Source of the DNA: Archilochus colubris
Taxonomy: Eukaryota; Chordata; Aves; Apodiformes; Trochilidae
Direction of reading: 5' to 3'
DNA length: 64,000 nt
Assembly: GCA_023079485.1 (NCBI GenBank)
Contig: CM041115.1
Location: 44,572,305 to 44,636,304 of the forward strand
Of the stretch, positions 1 through 10,993 are shown piece by piece. The notes beneath the pieces were generated by a model. The model worked only from the letters and a program-made list of their open reading frames with translations, did not search any database and was not told where the DNA came from. The number at the start of each line of letters is the position of its first letter. Positions within the stretch are counted from its first letter, which is position 1. The position numbers were made by a program, and so were the translations under genes.

Positions 1-187
1 TTTCCTACATGAGAACTAACAGCAGCATCCTTTGCCAGGCTCCCATCAACTCTCTGGAAGGGACACAATCATGATGACCTATGGCACATACCTGCTGCTA
101 AACAACCAGTAAAGCTGGCAGAAGGCAAGAAGGACTGCACCTTGAAATATACTCTCCAGACTGGAGAGATGGGCTGACTCCAATGGG

Positions 188-885
188 ATGAGCTTCAACA
201 AGGCCAAGTGCCGGGTCCTCCACTTTGGCCACAACAACCCTATGCAGCGCTACAAGCTGGGGACAGAGTGGTTGGAGAGCAGCCAGGCAGAAAGGGACCT
301 GGGAGTCTGGATTGACAGGAAGCTGAACATGAGCCAGCAGTGTGCCCAGGTGGCCAAGAAGGCCAATGGCATCCTGGCATGTATCAGAAACAGCGTCACC
401 AGCAGGTCCAAGGAGGTGATTCTGCCCCTATACTCAGCCCTGGTAAGGCCACACCTTGAGTACTGTGTTCAGTTTGGGCCCCTCAGTTCAAGAAGGATAT
501 TGAGGTCCTTGAACAGGTCCAAAGGAGGGCAACCAAGCTGGTGAAGGGACTCGAACACAGATCCTATGAGGAGAGGCTGAGGGAGCTGGGGCTGTTCAGC
601 CTGAGGAAGAGGAGGCTCAGGGGAGACCTCATTGCTCTCTACAACTACCTGAAAGGAGGATGGAGCCAGGCAGGGGTTGGTCTCTTTTCCCAGGCAACTC
701 TCAATAAGACAAGAGGGCATGGTCTTAAATTGTGCCGGGGGAAGTTCAGATTGGCTATTAGAAAGAATTTTTTCACGGAAAGGGTGATCAGACATTGGAA
801 CGGGCTGCCTGGGGAGGTGGTGGACTCTTCGTCCCTGGAGACATTTAAAAAGCGACTCGATATGGCACTCAGTGCCATGGTCTAG
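188..885 (+). pseudogene. CR1 ORF2 C-terminal remnant (reverse transcriptase tail), frameshifted
   Basis: Two overlapping frames together cover the C-terminal end of the CR1 reverse-transcriptase protein. The first frame (188-544) runs from [15 protein letters not shown] through [14 protein letters not shown]. The second (541-885) runs from [19 protein letters not shown] to the normal CR1 terminus LDMALSAMV and a stop. The frame switch lies between about 480 and 545, so an indel separates them. The catalytic palm motifs (FADD box) are absent because they lie upstream of the truncation. The fragment cannot encode an active enzyme. The stop at 883-885 is the native ORF2 stop, followed by the short CR1 3' UTR. 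Confidence 0.9.
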
Positions 886-950
886 TGACTGTGGCGGTAG
901 CTGATCAAGGGTTGGACTCGATGATCTCTGAGGTCCCTTCCAACCCAGCC

Positions 951-983
951 TATTCTATGATTCTATGATTCTATGATTCTATA
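951..983 (+). repeat. CR1 3' terminal ATTCTATG microsatellite
   Basis: About four tandem copies of the octamer ATTCTATG close the CR1 element. This octamer array is the defining 3' terminus of CR1 elements, used in target-primed reverse transcription, and it fixes the right-hand boundary of the insertion. Confidence 0.95.
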
Positions 984-985
984 CT

Positions 986-3900
986 TCATCTCGCACATGC
1001 TACCACTTTGCTCATAGGAAATCTGCATGAACATTCAATGGCATGGTGCTTGCTTTGAGTTTTGTAGCTGGAGTGGCTGGAGACACTATTCCTTTTAGGA
1101 AACTGCAGAGTAATGATGAAGGTCTGATGAATTTAGCATTTTAAAATACTACTAGTATAATTGCATAAATTGAGACATTGATCCCTCTGCATATTCCATG
1201 TGTGGGCATCAAAGGCTGCACAGGAGTTACAATGTTAGTGTCCAGAAAAACGTGACTGCCAATCATTGCACAACAAATTACCAGCTAAATTTGTTCTCTG
1301 AATGCACAGATCAGTTCCTTATATCGCAGGTGGCAAATAGTGCTCTTGACTGGACTGAAACCAATAAGCTTGAATCTCAGTAACTCAGAAGTACAACCCT
1401 TGACCTTTTTCTCTTTTTGGAGTCAAATGTTGTGCATCCTTCTGCTACTTGTCCTGTTGGGTTCTTTTCTTCAGCCTTGAGAAAGCTGGGGAGAAAGAGA
1501 CAGTAATAAATGTAAAATTCAGGTCAGAACAAGCTCCTTTACCTCAGTTGCCCTTTTCCACCCTACATAACCTCCACCCTGTCTCAGCCTTCCCTGGAGG
1601 TGCATTCAACCCTGAGCATTGCCACTGACTGGCAGTCCTTGCTATTCTCCATCTCTCAAGCCATCTTTCCCATCTTCTGCCAATGTCTGTCTTTCACAAG
1701 CCCTTCAAAAGTAGAATAATACATGCTTTGCGATTTGGTTCATATTAATTAAACCTTACTGTTCTGCAAAGCTACTCTCACACTTTCTGTACCCTGCAGA
1801 TTAGTTTGCATAGCTCCCTGATGAGACAGGCTCTTTTTCAGGCATGTAATACTGCTTTCATGGCTAATTTACTTTCCTCTGTTAGAATAGGAATTTTATG
1901 AATCTACTCACGTTGAAAATCCTCCTTATCATGTTCTTAAGGATTTTCAAACTTCCAAGAAATGAAATTATTCCTCGGCCACTTTCATAAGTGTTACAAT
2001 TTGCTATAGTGCGTTTTACAGTGTGCTTATGCAGGAGTATCTGTGGTAATATGTATTTATAAGACACCCATAACTCTATAATGTTGCAGCCATAGCCAAA
2101 GGCTGAGTCTGGGGAAAATGAGGATGGGAATACATTCACTTACTTCTTGGATTAGTCCTTACAGTTTATAAAACACATGGTGTCTAGACCCTAATTTTGG
2201 TGGAAGCAGAGGGGCGGCTCTGCAGCCAATGAAAGCAGATGGAACTCAAGCAATTCCAGTCTTTCTGTCTGTGCACAGTAGCTGGGGCTTGCTTACAAGT
2301 CAGAAATATTTGGATTCTTCAGAAAGAGAAAAATCCTTTTCTCAAAGTGTTGTGTTTTCCAAAACAAACAAACAACCAAAAAAAAATGGGCTTTGAGGTT
2401 TAGCCTGGATCCTTGACCTGCTGTCATGTAGTCCCATGGCATCAGTGGACCAGCAAGGAGTGAGACTTAGTGTTATTTAGGGATTGTACTGAGAAGCAGA
2501 GGCAGGAAAAGGTGGGGACCTTTTAAACCAACTTTTATGTAATAAAGACCTACACCCTCAGTCAGGCCAGGGGGAGTGGTTATACAGAGCAATTTCTCTG
2601 CTGTAATAAGTGCTGATGATTTAGTTCAACTATAACGAGGGTCCAGTGGCTGTGACTTCTCCTTAGCACAAGGCAGAGGTATAGCTCAGATTTTGCCATC
2701 CCTTCCAAAAATTGTTACTAGTCCCTTCTCCCTCAAATTTTACCCTTGTCTTTGGGAGTCAATGAGCAGCCTCACCCCAGAAGTTAAGGCCTGTAGGCAA
2801 ACTGGTGTTTGGATATGGTACTGAGAAATACATGCTTCTGCATCAGGATATGGAAATTTTTCTGGTACACTTACTATATGTTAAGAAAACCTTATTCTAA
2901 CAAATCTAAAAGTTTGTTCAAAATAGAGGTGAGGGCTGGTGACTTTGAGCAGAATAAAGGAAAGGACAAAAGGGAAGAAATTCACTGGGCAGGCCACGTA
3001 CTTGTGAAGGACATAGCATTAAATGGGATCCTAAACTACATTGTGATATGATCATAGAGCTACATGTCTCTAAACATTCTTCTCAGTGACTTCCACTGGA
3101 TCTCACCATCTTAGTTTATTCGGGTAAAGGTTCAGCACCAGTCCCTGAGTTGGTCTCCCTTTGATTCATGACACCTGTCCCAGCTGGGCTTACATGGAGA
3201 ATCTGGATTTTCAAAGGTTCAACTGGTACAAGATTAAGAGGTGATCTTGTTCCTGATGGGAAGCTAAGAACAAAGGGCTCTCCTGGTACTTGGTAGAGCA
3301 GTGCTGTAAAAGAGCAGGACCAACTTATTCAGTATCCCAAGATCTGCCTTAGACATCAATGATGCAGATCAAGACCGACAGTCAACATCCACTATTTGCT
3401 CTCAGCAAGGCAAAACAGAGGTTGTGAGGGACACCTGTGCACCTGAAACAGACACTGTTTTCTGCTAGCATCTCTTGCCCTTGAAAACTTGTACTAACAG
3501 CGACTGTAGGGACTAGCTTCACAGTTTGTTTTGCGAGATTTTATGCTAGTCATGTTACAAGCTAGTGCAAGTATCTCTCCTTCTCTGCTTCCTTGAAACA
3601 TAAAACACTGGAAGCAGAAATCTTGATGTAGCACTGTTTGCCATAAAAATTATAGGGAAAGTGTTGGATGGCAGCAAGGACAGAATAAAACTCAACACTT
3701 TTGGCAGATGAGGGAATGCTAGACAGTGGTGCCAGAGGCTTTGTTCAGCTCTGCAAGGTCTTTACTGCTGAAGAAACCACCTTTATGGCGCTATATGCTT
3801 CATTCCATTTCCTAGCCACAGGCTCTCCCCCTTAGTTGTTTTTATTTATGGGCTGAAGTGCTGCTGAAACCATAAACATTCAAGGGTTCCGTCGCTTTGT

Positions 3901-5845
3901 TTGCCTCGGGGAGAACAAGGTGGCAATTTTTGGAGCCCCATTCTGGCCATTTTCTTCCTCTCAGGATACAAACACCAGCTGAGGTCTAGCACCTTGTTTT
4001 ATTACATGAAGACTGCAAAGAGATTTCTCAATCAGCTTTAAATTAACTGCCTCTTGTCATTGTGAGTTCCCTGAGGACTGATCTAAGGGCTCTTTCAAAA
4101 AGGCTGTTAGGCAGCCTGCCTGTGTGTCCAGTCTCTGAGCACCCACCAGACTGTGCCTGCCATTTCTCATCCCCAGGTTTAAAGCTTTAATTAGGAACCT
4201 CCTGCACGTCTGGTCTTCACAAGCACCATCTGGCACACTGCAGAAAATATGGTCCTTTTTCATTATTGGCAAATCCTAGGGAAATTGGTTCTTAGAGGCA
4301 GAGATTGGAAAGGCAGGGGATGGGACTAAAAACTTCCAGAGCAATTCAGAGTGGAAAGAATCTAAAGAGAAAATGGCATCTTCATCCAAGCTTGGGTTTG
4401 CACTTAGAATATTTATTAATATGAAGCTTTAAGCAAACATTTTCATTGTCAGGACTTCTGCATACGGCCCATGCTGCAGCAGGCTGAAGCATAACCACAT
4501 TTACCATTTCCCAAGCCAGAACTGGAAAATATGACACTTCTCCTTATTCCTGACTTTACTTTTTACTGTACATTTTTACTAAGATTCAACATTTTGTCTC
4601 CTCAGAATTCACAGCCACACAAAGAATTCTGTTACACGCTTGAGTGCATCTGGTTAAATGCAAATCCTTGAACTGACTGCTGTAATTTTGTAATACCCTC
4701 CAACTGGAAAATTCAGTTACTTTTTCATATTAATACAGACATCTTCCCTTTCCATCACTCTTCTTAGTAGAAAATGTAGATTGTAATCCTAAACACCCAA
4801 CCATAGTTACTGAGATACAAGTCTTATTAACACAATATGTGAATGAAGAACAGGCGCCGCACTGCTCAAAATCTTGAAAGCCTATCAGAAGGTGGTTGCC
4901 TGTGGGTGTCTAAAATATATGTCAACCTAAGTGAGAAAGACACTTTCCAAGTCATGTCTTGGCAACATTAACAGATGGAGAACCCCCCCATGCATTTCTA
5001 ATGCATCGCATCTTCTTCTAACAAATTGCAATTGCTCCAGCCTTGCATGGCACAAAAAATACACAGCAATGAGACAAAAATGTATCCCAACCAGAGCAGG
5101 CTGCTGGGAGGCCAGCTTTATTGATGCCAAGCAGAGACATCAAGCACCACAATGAAAGAAAACCACAGAGCAGATCTTTCTTCAGTGCTGCAATTACACG
5201 AGAAGAAAATCTGTAGTTTTAAACAATTTACTTCATCAACAAAAGGAGTGTGTGCTCAACTAGCCAGGTGAAGAAAATACTGATAGGAAAAGTGAAGTTT
5301 AATGTCTGTACTGACTCCAGTTTTAAGAGATGGGTAAAGGGACAGAGTCTTAGAAAAATAAGTAGCACTTGGCAAAATACAGACCCTGTTGGATTAGGTT
5401 TCTTACTGCAGGAAGCAGTTTAATAGGTGTCTCTTCTTGAGGTTTATATTGGGTCATAAGCTCTGCATGGGGCTGGTGAAGACAACTTCTGCATATGTCA
5501 GCTTGCATCAGAAAGTAACGCAAAAGTTCTGTTTACCTGTAGATGCTTTGTGAAGTGTTTGCAGAGCAAGCAGAAGTGTTCAGACCAAGCTATAATTGAA
5601 CACCAGTTTCTCTCAACCTTCCTTGTGTTTAAGCACGTTTTTTTCCTGAAATCAGATGTAAATTTGCTGTAGTGGCATATTTTATGCTGGAAGTGGCTGT
5701 ATTTTCATAACAAAATTATTGTATATAGCCAAAGACTGCAGAATCATTACCCTAATGTATGCTAAAATATTACTTATGTTCAATTTTGTTTGAATTTTGG
5801 ATGCAAATTCCAGTCAGTGCTTATTCCATGGGAACCATTGGTCTT
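986..5845. other. Unique non-coding sequence, no gene seen
   Basis: No recognisable gene or repeat family was found in this stretch. Open frames here are short (at most 85 codons, at 1882-2139) and resemble no protein I know. A short A-rich tract occurs near 2375. It reads as AT-leaning intronic or intergenic avian DNA. Confidence 0.6.
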
Positions 5846-5992
5846 AACTCTCAGGGTTTATATCCCCAGGTGAAAAGAAATGCCACAGAAAGTTTAGCAC
5901 TGAGGAAACTGAAACACAGTGGGCCATTATTCCTTGCGGTTGCACACCGAGAGGAAGGAGCTACTCTTTTCTCATCCTTAATTTGGTTTCCT
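5846..5992 (-). mobile_element. Possible MIR/L2-type SINE tail (degraded)
   Basis: A segment at about 5901-5920 reads CACTGAGGAAACTGAAACAC, close to the reverse complement of the MIR/L2 core (ATGAGGAAACTGAGGCAC). It is followed by a TTGC...TTGCACACC stretch similar to the CTTGCCCAAGGTCACAC part of the same element, and preceded by TATATCCCC, like the TTATCCCC block. Similarity is short and gapped. This would be an ancient amniote-age insertion, orientation minus. Chance similarity cannot be excluded by eye. Confidence 0.35.
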
Positions 5993-6909
5993 GGAATCCC
6001 CTATGGAGCTGTGGAGATTCACCACAGACACACATGGGAATGGCAGCCGAGCACCCTCGTTCCCCGAAATTCACCTCCAGTGCCCGCTCACCAAAGCATT
6101 GGAGGGAGGCTTTCAGAAGCTCCTCTGGTGGATGCCTGTTCACTCTGTTGACAGCCAGTCCCTAATTGCAGGCAGTGAATGCTCTTGCAAATCTGCTCCC
6201 CTCCTCTCCCCTGAAAACTCTCACGCTTTTGAACTCCCTGGACACAATTATAGGTCAAAGTCTTTGTGACCAGTCCTGACATTATGGTTTCAATGGCATT
6301 TTGCCTGAGGGAATTAATATGTCCTTCTCTCTAGTCGAGCTGAGAGGACCTTTATTAGCCCATAACTGTTGTTTCGTTAATCTGGTGAATGGCTTTTTAG
6401 GAAACAACAGAAAGTGCTTATTAATGGTGAAAGCCTCATGCATTATAAAATGCTATGCCTCCAAAGAGATCAGAAAATGATGAAAGGTAGAAGGAAATGT
6501 TAATTTGCCCATACCCATCAGTCTTAATTATTTATTCACAAGTTTTGTCAGATCTTCTGCTATGTCAAAGGCCTGCATCTGACAGACCATGGTAAAAACA
6601 AGGACAGCAAAATGGTTAATGAAATGAAAGGTTTTGTAACCAGATAATATTCACTGCTGAGTTTGGCTAGAGCACTGCATGGCACAAATAAATTGCTCCA
6701 AGTAAAAAGTGGGTAGAGAGCTGGATTTTATGTCACTGATATTCTGAGATGTTTTAATTATTTTTTAAAAGACAAAAAATGTACTAATGTAATCTGAAAA
6801 AAAAAATGTTTTTTTCTGGGCATGTGAGCTATTTTCATAGATAAAGTTGCACTTAAGAGTGCTACCAGCTATCTGAATAGGAAGAAATAAAAGTAAAATT
6901 GCTTCTTAC

Positions 6910-7003
6910 CTCCTGCCTCAGTATATAATTTTCACAAGAATGATTTATCACACCGTAACATAACAACTCAGATGCATTTCTTTCATACACTGATCTCCTC
7001 ATC
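6910..7003 (-). other. Candidate 94-nt internal exon, unknown protein
   Basis: On the minus strand a pyrimidine-rich acceptor (CTTCCTCTTTCTCTTGAG) lies immediately 5' of base 7003, and a consensus donor (GGCAGGAG then GTAAGAAG) follows base 6910. The interval is open in one phase: one base, then 31 codons beginning MRRSVYERNASELL and ending NYILRQE, then phase 0. Two of the three phases contain stops. I do not recognise the peptide and no matching neighbouring exon was found. Vertebrate introns hold many such pseudo-exons, so this is a candidate only; cross-species conservation or RNA evidence would decide it. Confidence 0.18.
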
Positions 7004-10000
7004 CTCAAGAGAAAGAGGAAGCAATGTACTCGCTGTGCAGAGACCTCTTTCAGTTACCACCACAGAACAATTAACATTACCTCATTAGCTTTTGTGGTTC
7101 CTTGAAAGCAGAAAAATCCAGATTTTCCTCTCTCCATCTGCCACAATTATTCAGCACAGACGGTTGAGTGAGAAGTAAGTTGCTTTAATTTGAACAAAAT
7201 CTTCAGGGCAGAAATCCATGATTGCTAAAATGAATGTCCAGACTGTTCTGCTGCTCCCAAACTGACTAACTTGGAAGCAAAAATTCATTTATACACTGAT
7301 AATTAGACAGGGGAATATTCACTTCTATCTGTTTGGGGTGGTTTGTATTTTGTTTTGTTTTAACAATGGTACAAGTAAAGCACTTGTGTAAAACCCCAGA
7401 AGAGGCAAGGCACAGCTTGTACCACAGATGGCTGGCGGGATGCACTGCAGTCCTCCTACCTCCAAATCCTGAGTTGCAGACCTTTGGTAGGCAGAAACAG
7501 GAGCATCCAGAGAGCAGAAAAGCTGTAATTATGGCCCTGTTTATATTTAGGTCATGTACTACAGTGAATCAGGGACCTCTGAGCTTTCTGAACAGTATGG
7601 TCTGCCAGTGCCAGGGCTGGAAGTGGAGGTATAGCGTGTAAATGTGTTAGCCGAAGAAATGGCCAAGCATCAGCTCAGTGACCACTGCAGGAGATGCAGG
7701 GCATGGCTGCACAGTACTGGTAGCTGGGGCAGTAGCACCTGGGGCCTTCCAGTGCCACTGCCCTGATATCAGAAATTACATTTAACAGCTACTGGCTCAG
7801 CTTTAGAAAGCCCTTCAATATATGCTTCTGTATGGGGCTTTTGCTTTTATGGCCCATCAGAATATTAAACATCTATGAGGTCACTGTAAATGAAGCAATA
7901 GAGCATTACAATATATTTTGCTCACTGTCTCCACATTTCTTGAATTACACTGAATTCACTCCAAGTAAGGTATAGCAGCACTGTGAGTTAGGAAAACACT
8001 CAGCATATGCATTCCTAGATAAATTTATTATCAACACTTTCAATGGTCTCTGTGTAAGTCTCTATGTCACTGGCTAGGTATTTTCCCTGGAACATCAAGG
8101 AAAATGGTAACACTGTTTCTCAAACGAGGTACTTCATTACCAGTAAAATTAACACATTTCAAATCTTGGTATGCAATGGGGCACAGCTGTTTAGAGTACT
8201 TAATGAAGGCTCTGGATCCTTGCTTCCCAGAAGATGACTACAGCAAGCATCTCAGTAGAATATATGTCCCCAGTACAGTAAGGGGCAATACCTAACTCTG
8301 TAAGGAGTCAGTTCCTGGCGAGGAGTGGTTTCTTTGGAATGCACAGATGTCCTCCAGATTACTATGCTATGCTCCCACAAAATCTACCTGAGACAAATTT
8401 CATACCCAGGCCTTTTCTCCAGTAAGGTCTTTTACCATGATTCAGCTTATTTAGGACCTGGTTTAGTGAAGCACATAAGCAACTGCTTAATTTAAAGCAG
8501 ATAGATATCACCATTGCTTTTAAAGATTTGGGGTGAAAGTCTGCCAAATGACCCTAGTTAAAATACTCCTTTGAAAAGGTTACAGAATGGTTATTCCAGA
8601 AAAAAAAATTGACAAAATTAGACACAAAAAAAGCAAAAAGATAGAAGCATATCTGGTTTTAACATTTGAAAAGGTATTATATTATTATGTTTCTGGAACC
8701 ATCACTAATTTGCAGAATTTTTCCGTAAATACAGTTATTCTCATTGTCTGCAGAAGACCAGACTCCCATTTACCAGAATGTTACTTTGGTGACAGCTGCT
8801 AAGGGAAATATTTTAAGAGAAGGCTGTGCAGGTTTTAAAAACTGAACAAAATTTAACTTTGCTGAGAGCAGGCATAACCATAGTGACTTAAATCAATTAC
8901 TCCTGTTTTCAAGGCTGCAAGGCTGACCTAGTGAGTGAAAACTATCAGGTTCTTAATGTTCCCTTGCTGTTCAACCTCCATTACTTGCTCTTTGGATGAA
9001 AGGGTAGGATGGACTGATGTAAAAACCAGTCGAATAATTGGAAAAAAACCTAACAAAACAACAACAAAAAAAGAAGGATGAAAAGCTTTCTCACCCCTGC
9101 TGTCTGTTGAGAAGTTCTTAAGGATTATTATAGCCATACTGGGATTCTTCCATGACATTTGTTCTTCACACCGTGCCTAGGGAAACTGCAGCTGAAATGA
9201 CTCAAGAGATCCTTTTGGACTAGAGCTTTCTGAATATAGACAGCACCTTTTAACCACCTATCCAGTCAAAAGTCTTAAAATCTCTGAAAACTTTAGCAGG
9301 ACTAGATACTGGTTTCACTGAAGCTTCACAGTTCATGGTTATCATATTTATTTTATTTTCCTAATTTTTTTAAAAGTTTGGATGTGAGTAAAAAAGACAT
9401 AATCAGCAGAATTGCACTGCATATGACAGAAGATTAGTGCATATGACAGGTGATTAGTATGTCTGTCTGGAAGCTAAGAGGATATCAGCAGTTGCTATCA
9501 AAACCAGAATTCACATGGAGATCATTACAATTCAAACAGCTATTTGACCTGACTTTTTAAAAGACCAGAATGAAGTAGCTTGCTTGGATTCCCCAGGGAA
9601 TCTGGTGTTCAGCTGGGAGATGATTTAGCTTTGTTAACTGTCTAGGCATTGGCAAGTGTTTCGACCAGAATAATAAGGTCTGAATTCCCAGGGTCAGCAG
9701 GCCAACTCAGAGAGTGTACTTTTAAAAGAAATGCATGCTTTAGAAAACAATTAACAAAACTGCCACCCTAAGGTGGCATCTGTTCTGTTTATTTCAAGAA
9801 AGGCATTGCAGAATATCAGCAAATTGCCTTATTTCTTTATTTGAGATCATTTGATAATGCATCTCTTAGTAAAAGTGTTCCCAGAGGACATCAGGAACAG
9901 CAGTAATATGTGATTCTCCTGAGCTCCACTCTGTACAAGTAACCATAAAATGCATTTCACTGAAACCAAAAACCAAACCTGCTGTATGAGGGTGACAGCC

Positions 10001-10960
10001 ATACATTCTCACTTTCAGACAGGTTGGTATTACCAGACAAAGCAAGCTCTTGTGCAGCCCTAATTTATAAAAAGGACCACCAAATCTTTTCTGTTGTTAT
10101 TTTCCTTTTCTTTCATTTTCAGTTATGTTAATTCAGTATGTGATCAGAAAGTGAGTATCGCTATAGATAATACCCTGTTAGGACAGCTCAGTTTGGAAAG
10201 AACCACAATTACATGGTCATTATATTTCTTATTCAGCTATCTTCCTCATGCCTTTGATACACAAATCTCTGTCTTGTTTCAATATGAGTAAAACTGTAAG
10301 TTTTTATGCAATAAACTTTGTTCTGATCATATAGATCCACTTTAAGTTGCAGGCAGCTTTAAGTTACCAAAGAGCAAGTTTCACCTCCTTACATGTGCTG
10401 TAAATGCCACATAGCTTGTATAAATCAAATAAACTACTGAACATTGTCAGGATTTAGGTCTGTGCTGCTGCTCTCACTATTCCAGGCCTCTTGCAAAGAA
10501 TATTTCAGTCTCAAGGAACTCAGTCGGCAGTTAAAATAAACAGCATTTACAAATCATTGCAAATTTGTAATGGAAAGTATGAAGCAAAATGAACATACAT
10601 TTTAGAAAACTTCTGTTTATTCCCAACACAGTTTAATACAGTGTGATCATTTCTACCACCCATTTCAGGCTCTCATGCAGAGTTAGCTGTACTGCAGGGA
10701 CTGTGGAAGTAAATTTAAGACATGCACCAGAGCCTGTGGAAGGCATTAACATCAGAATCCTGCATGTGGGATCTGAGAGTTTGTGCAGGTGAAGATCACC
10801 AAGAAGTACCCCATATGTTGCCTGCAGAATCTGTTTTTAAAATAGATATAGGCACCTCTCTCGTGTTCAAGTCCATGTTACAAGGTGCCAGAGTATCTTC
10901 TCACGTTTAGGTAGTTCTTATGGTGACAGTATAAGAACTAAGTATAAGACAGCTCACTTT
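7004..10960. other. Non-coding sequence; short tandem duplication, no gene seen
   Basis: No gene was recognised. Contents include a 20-bp unit duplicated in tandem at 9419-9458, an A-rich patch near 9045-9075, and a very strong acceptor-like polypyrimidine tract at 10088-10122. The reading frames are short, with the largest 102 codons (7333-7641), and show no domain features. Confidence 0.55.
9419..9458. repeat. Two-copy 20-bp tandem repeat
   Basis: The unit GCATATGACAGAAGATTAGT (9419-9438) is followed directly by GCATATGACAGGTGATTAGT (9439-9458). They differ at two positions, which indicates a local slippage duplication. Confidence 0.9.
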
Positions 10961-10993
10961 AATTAATTAACTTAATTAATTAATTAATTAATA
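10960..10993. repeat. TTAA/AATT tetranucleotide repeat
   Basis: An interrupted run of TAAT/AATT units (AATTAATTAACTTAATTAAT and so on). Simple AT-rich microsatellite in non-coding DNA. Confidence 0.9.

Larger units (their letters stand above)
120..985 (+). mobile_element. CR1 LINE, 5'-truncated, 3' end complete
   Basis: CR1 is the dominant non-LTR retrotransposon of birds; its ORF2 encodes an endonuclease and reverse transcriptase. This copy holds only the last part of ORF2 plus the 3' UTR. The 3' end is diagnostic: a segment around 911-950 reading GGTTGGACTCGATGATCTC followed by AGGTCCCTTCCAACC, then an octamer tail of ATTCTATG units. Translation gives the typical CR1 C-terminal motifs [30 protein letters not shown] and [18 protein letters not shown]. 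The 5' limit is approximate because truncated CR1 starts lack a fixed boundary; similarity seems to begin near the segment before 180. CR1 copies are normally 5'-truncated, so this is an ordinary dead insertion. It is better preserved than the copy at 46320-47105. Confidence 0.95.

Noticed and set aside
469..878. Minus-strand frames of 108 and 77 codons at 469-795 and 645-878
   Set aside because: They are antisense to the CR1 ORF2 remnant and disappear once the repeat is masked.
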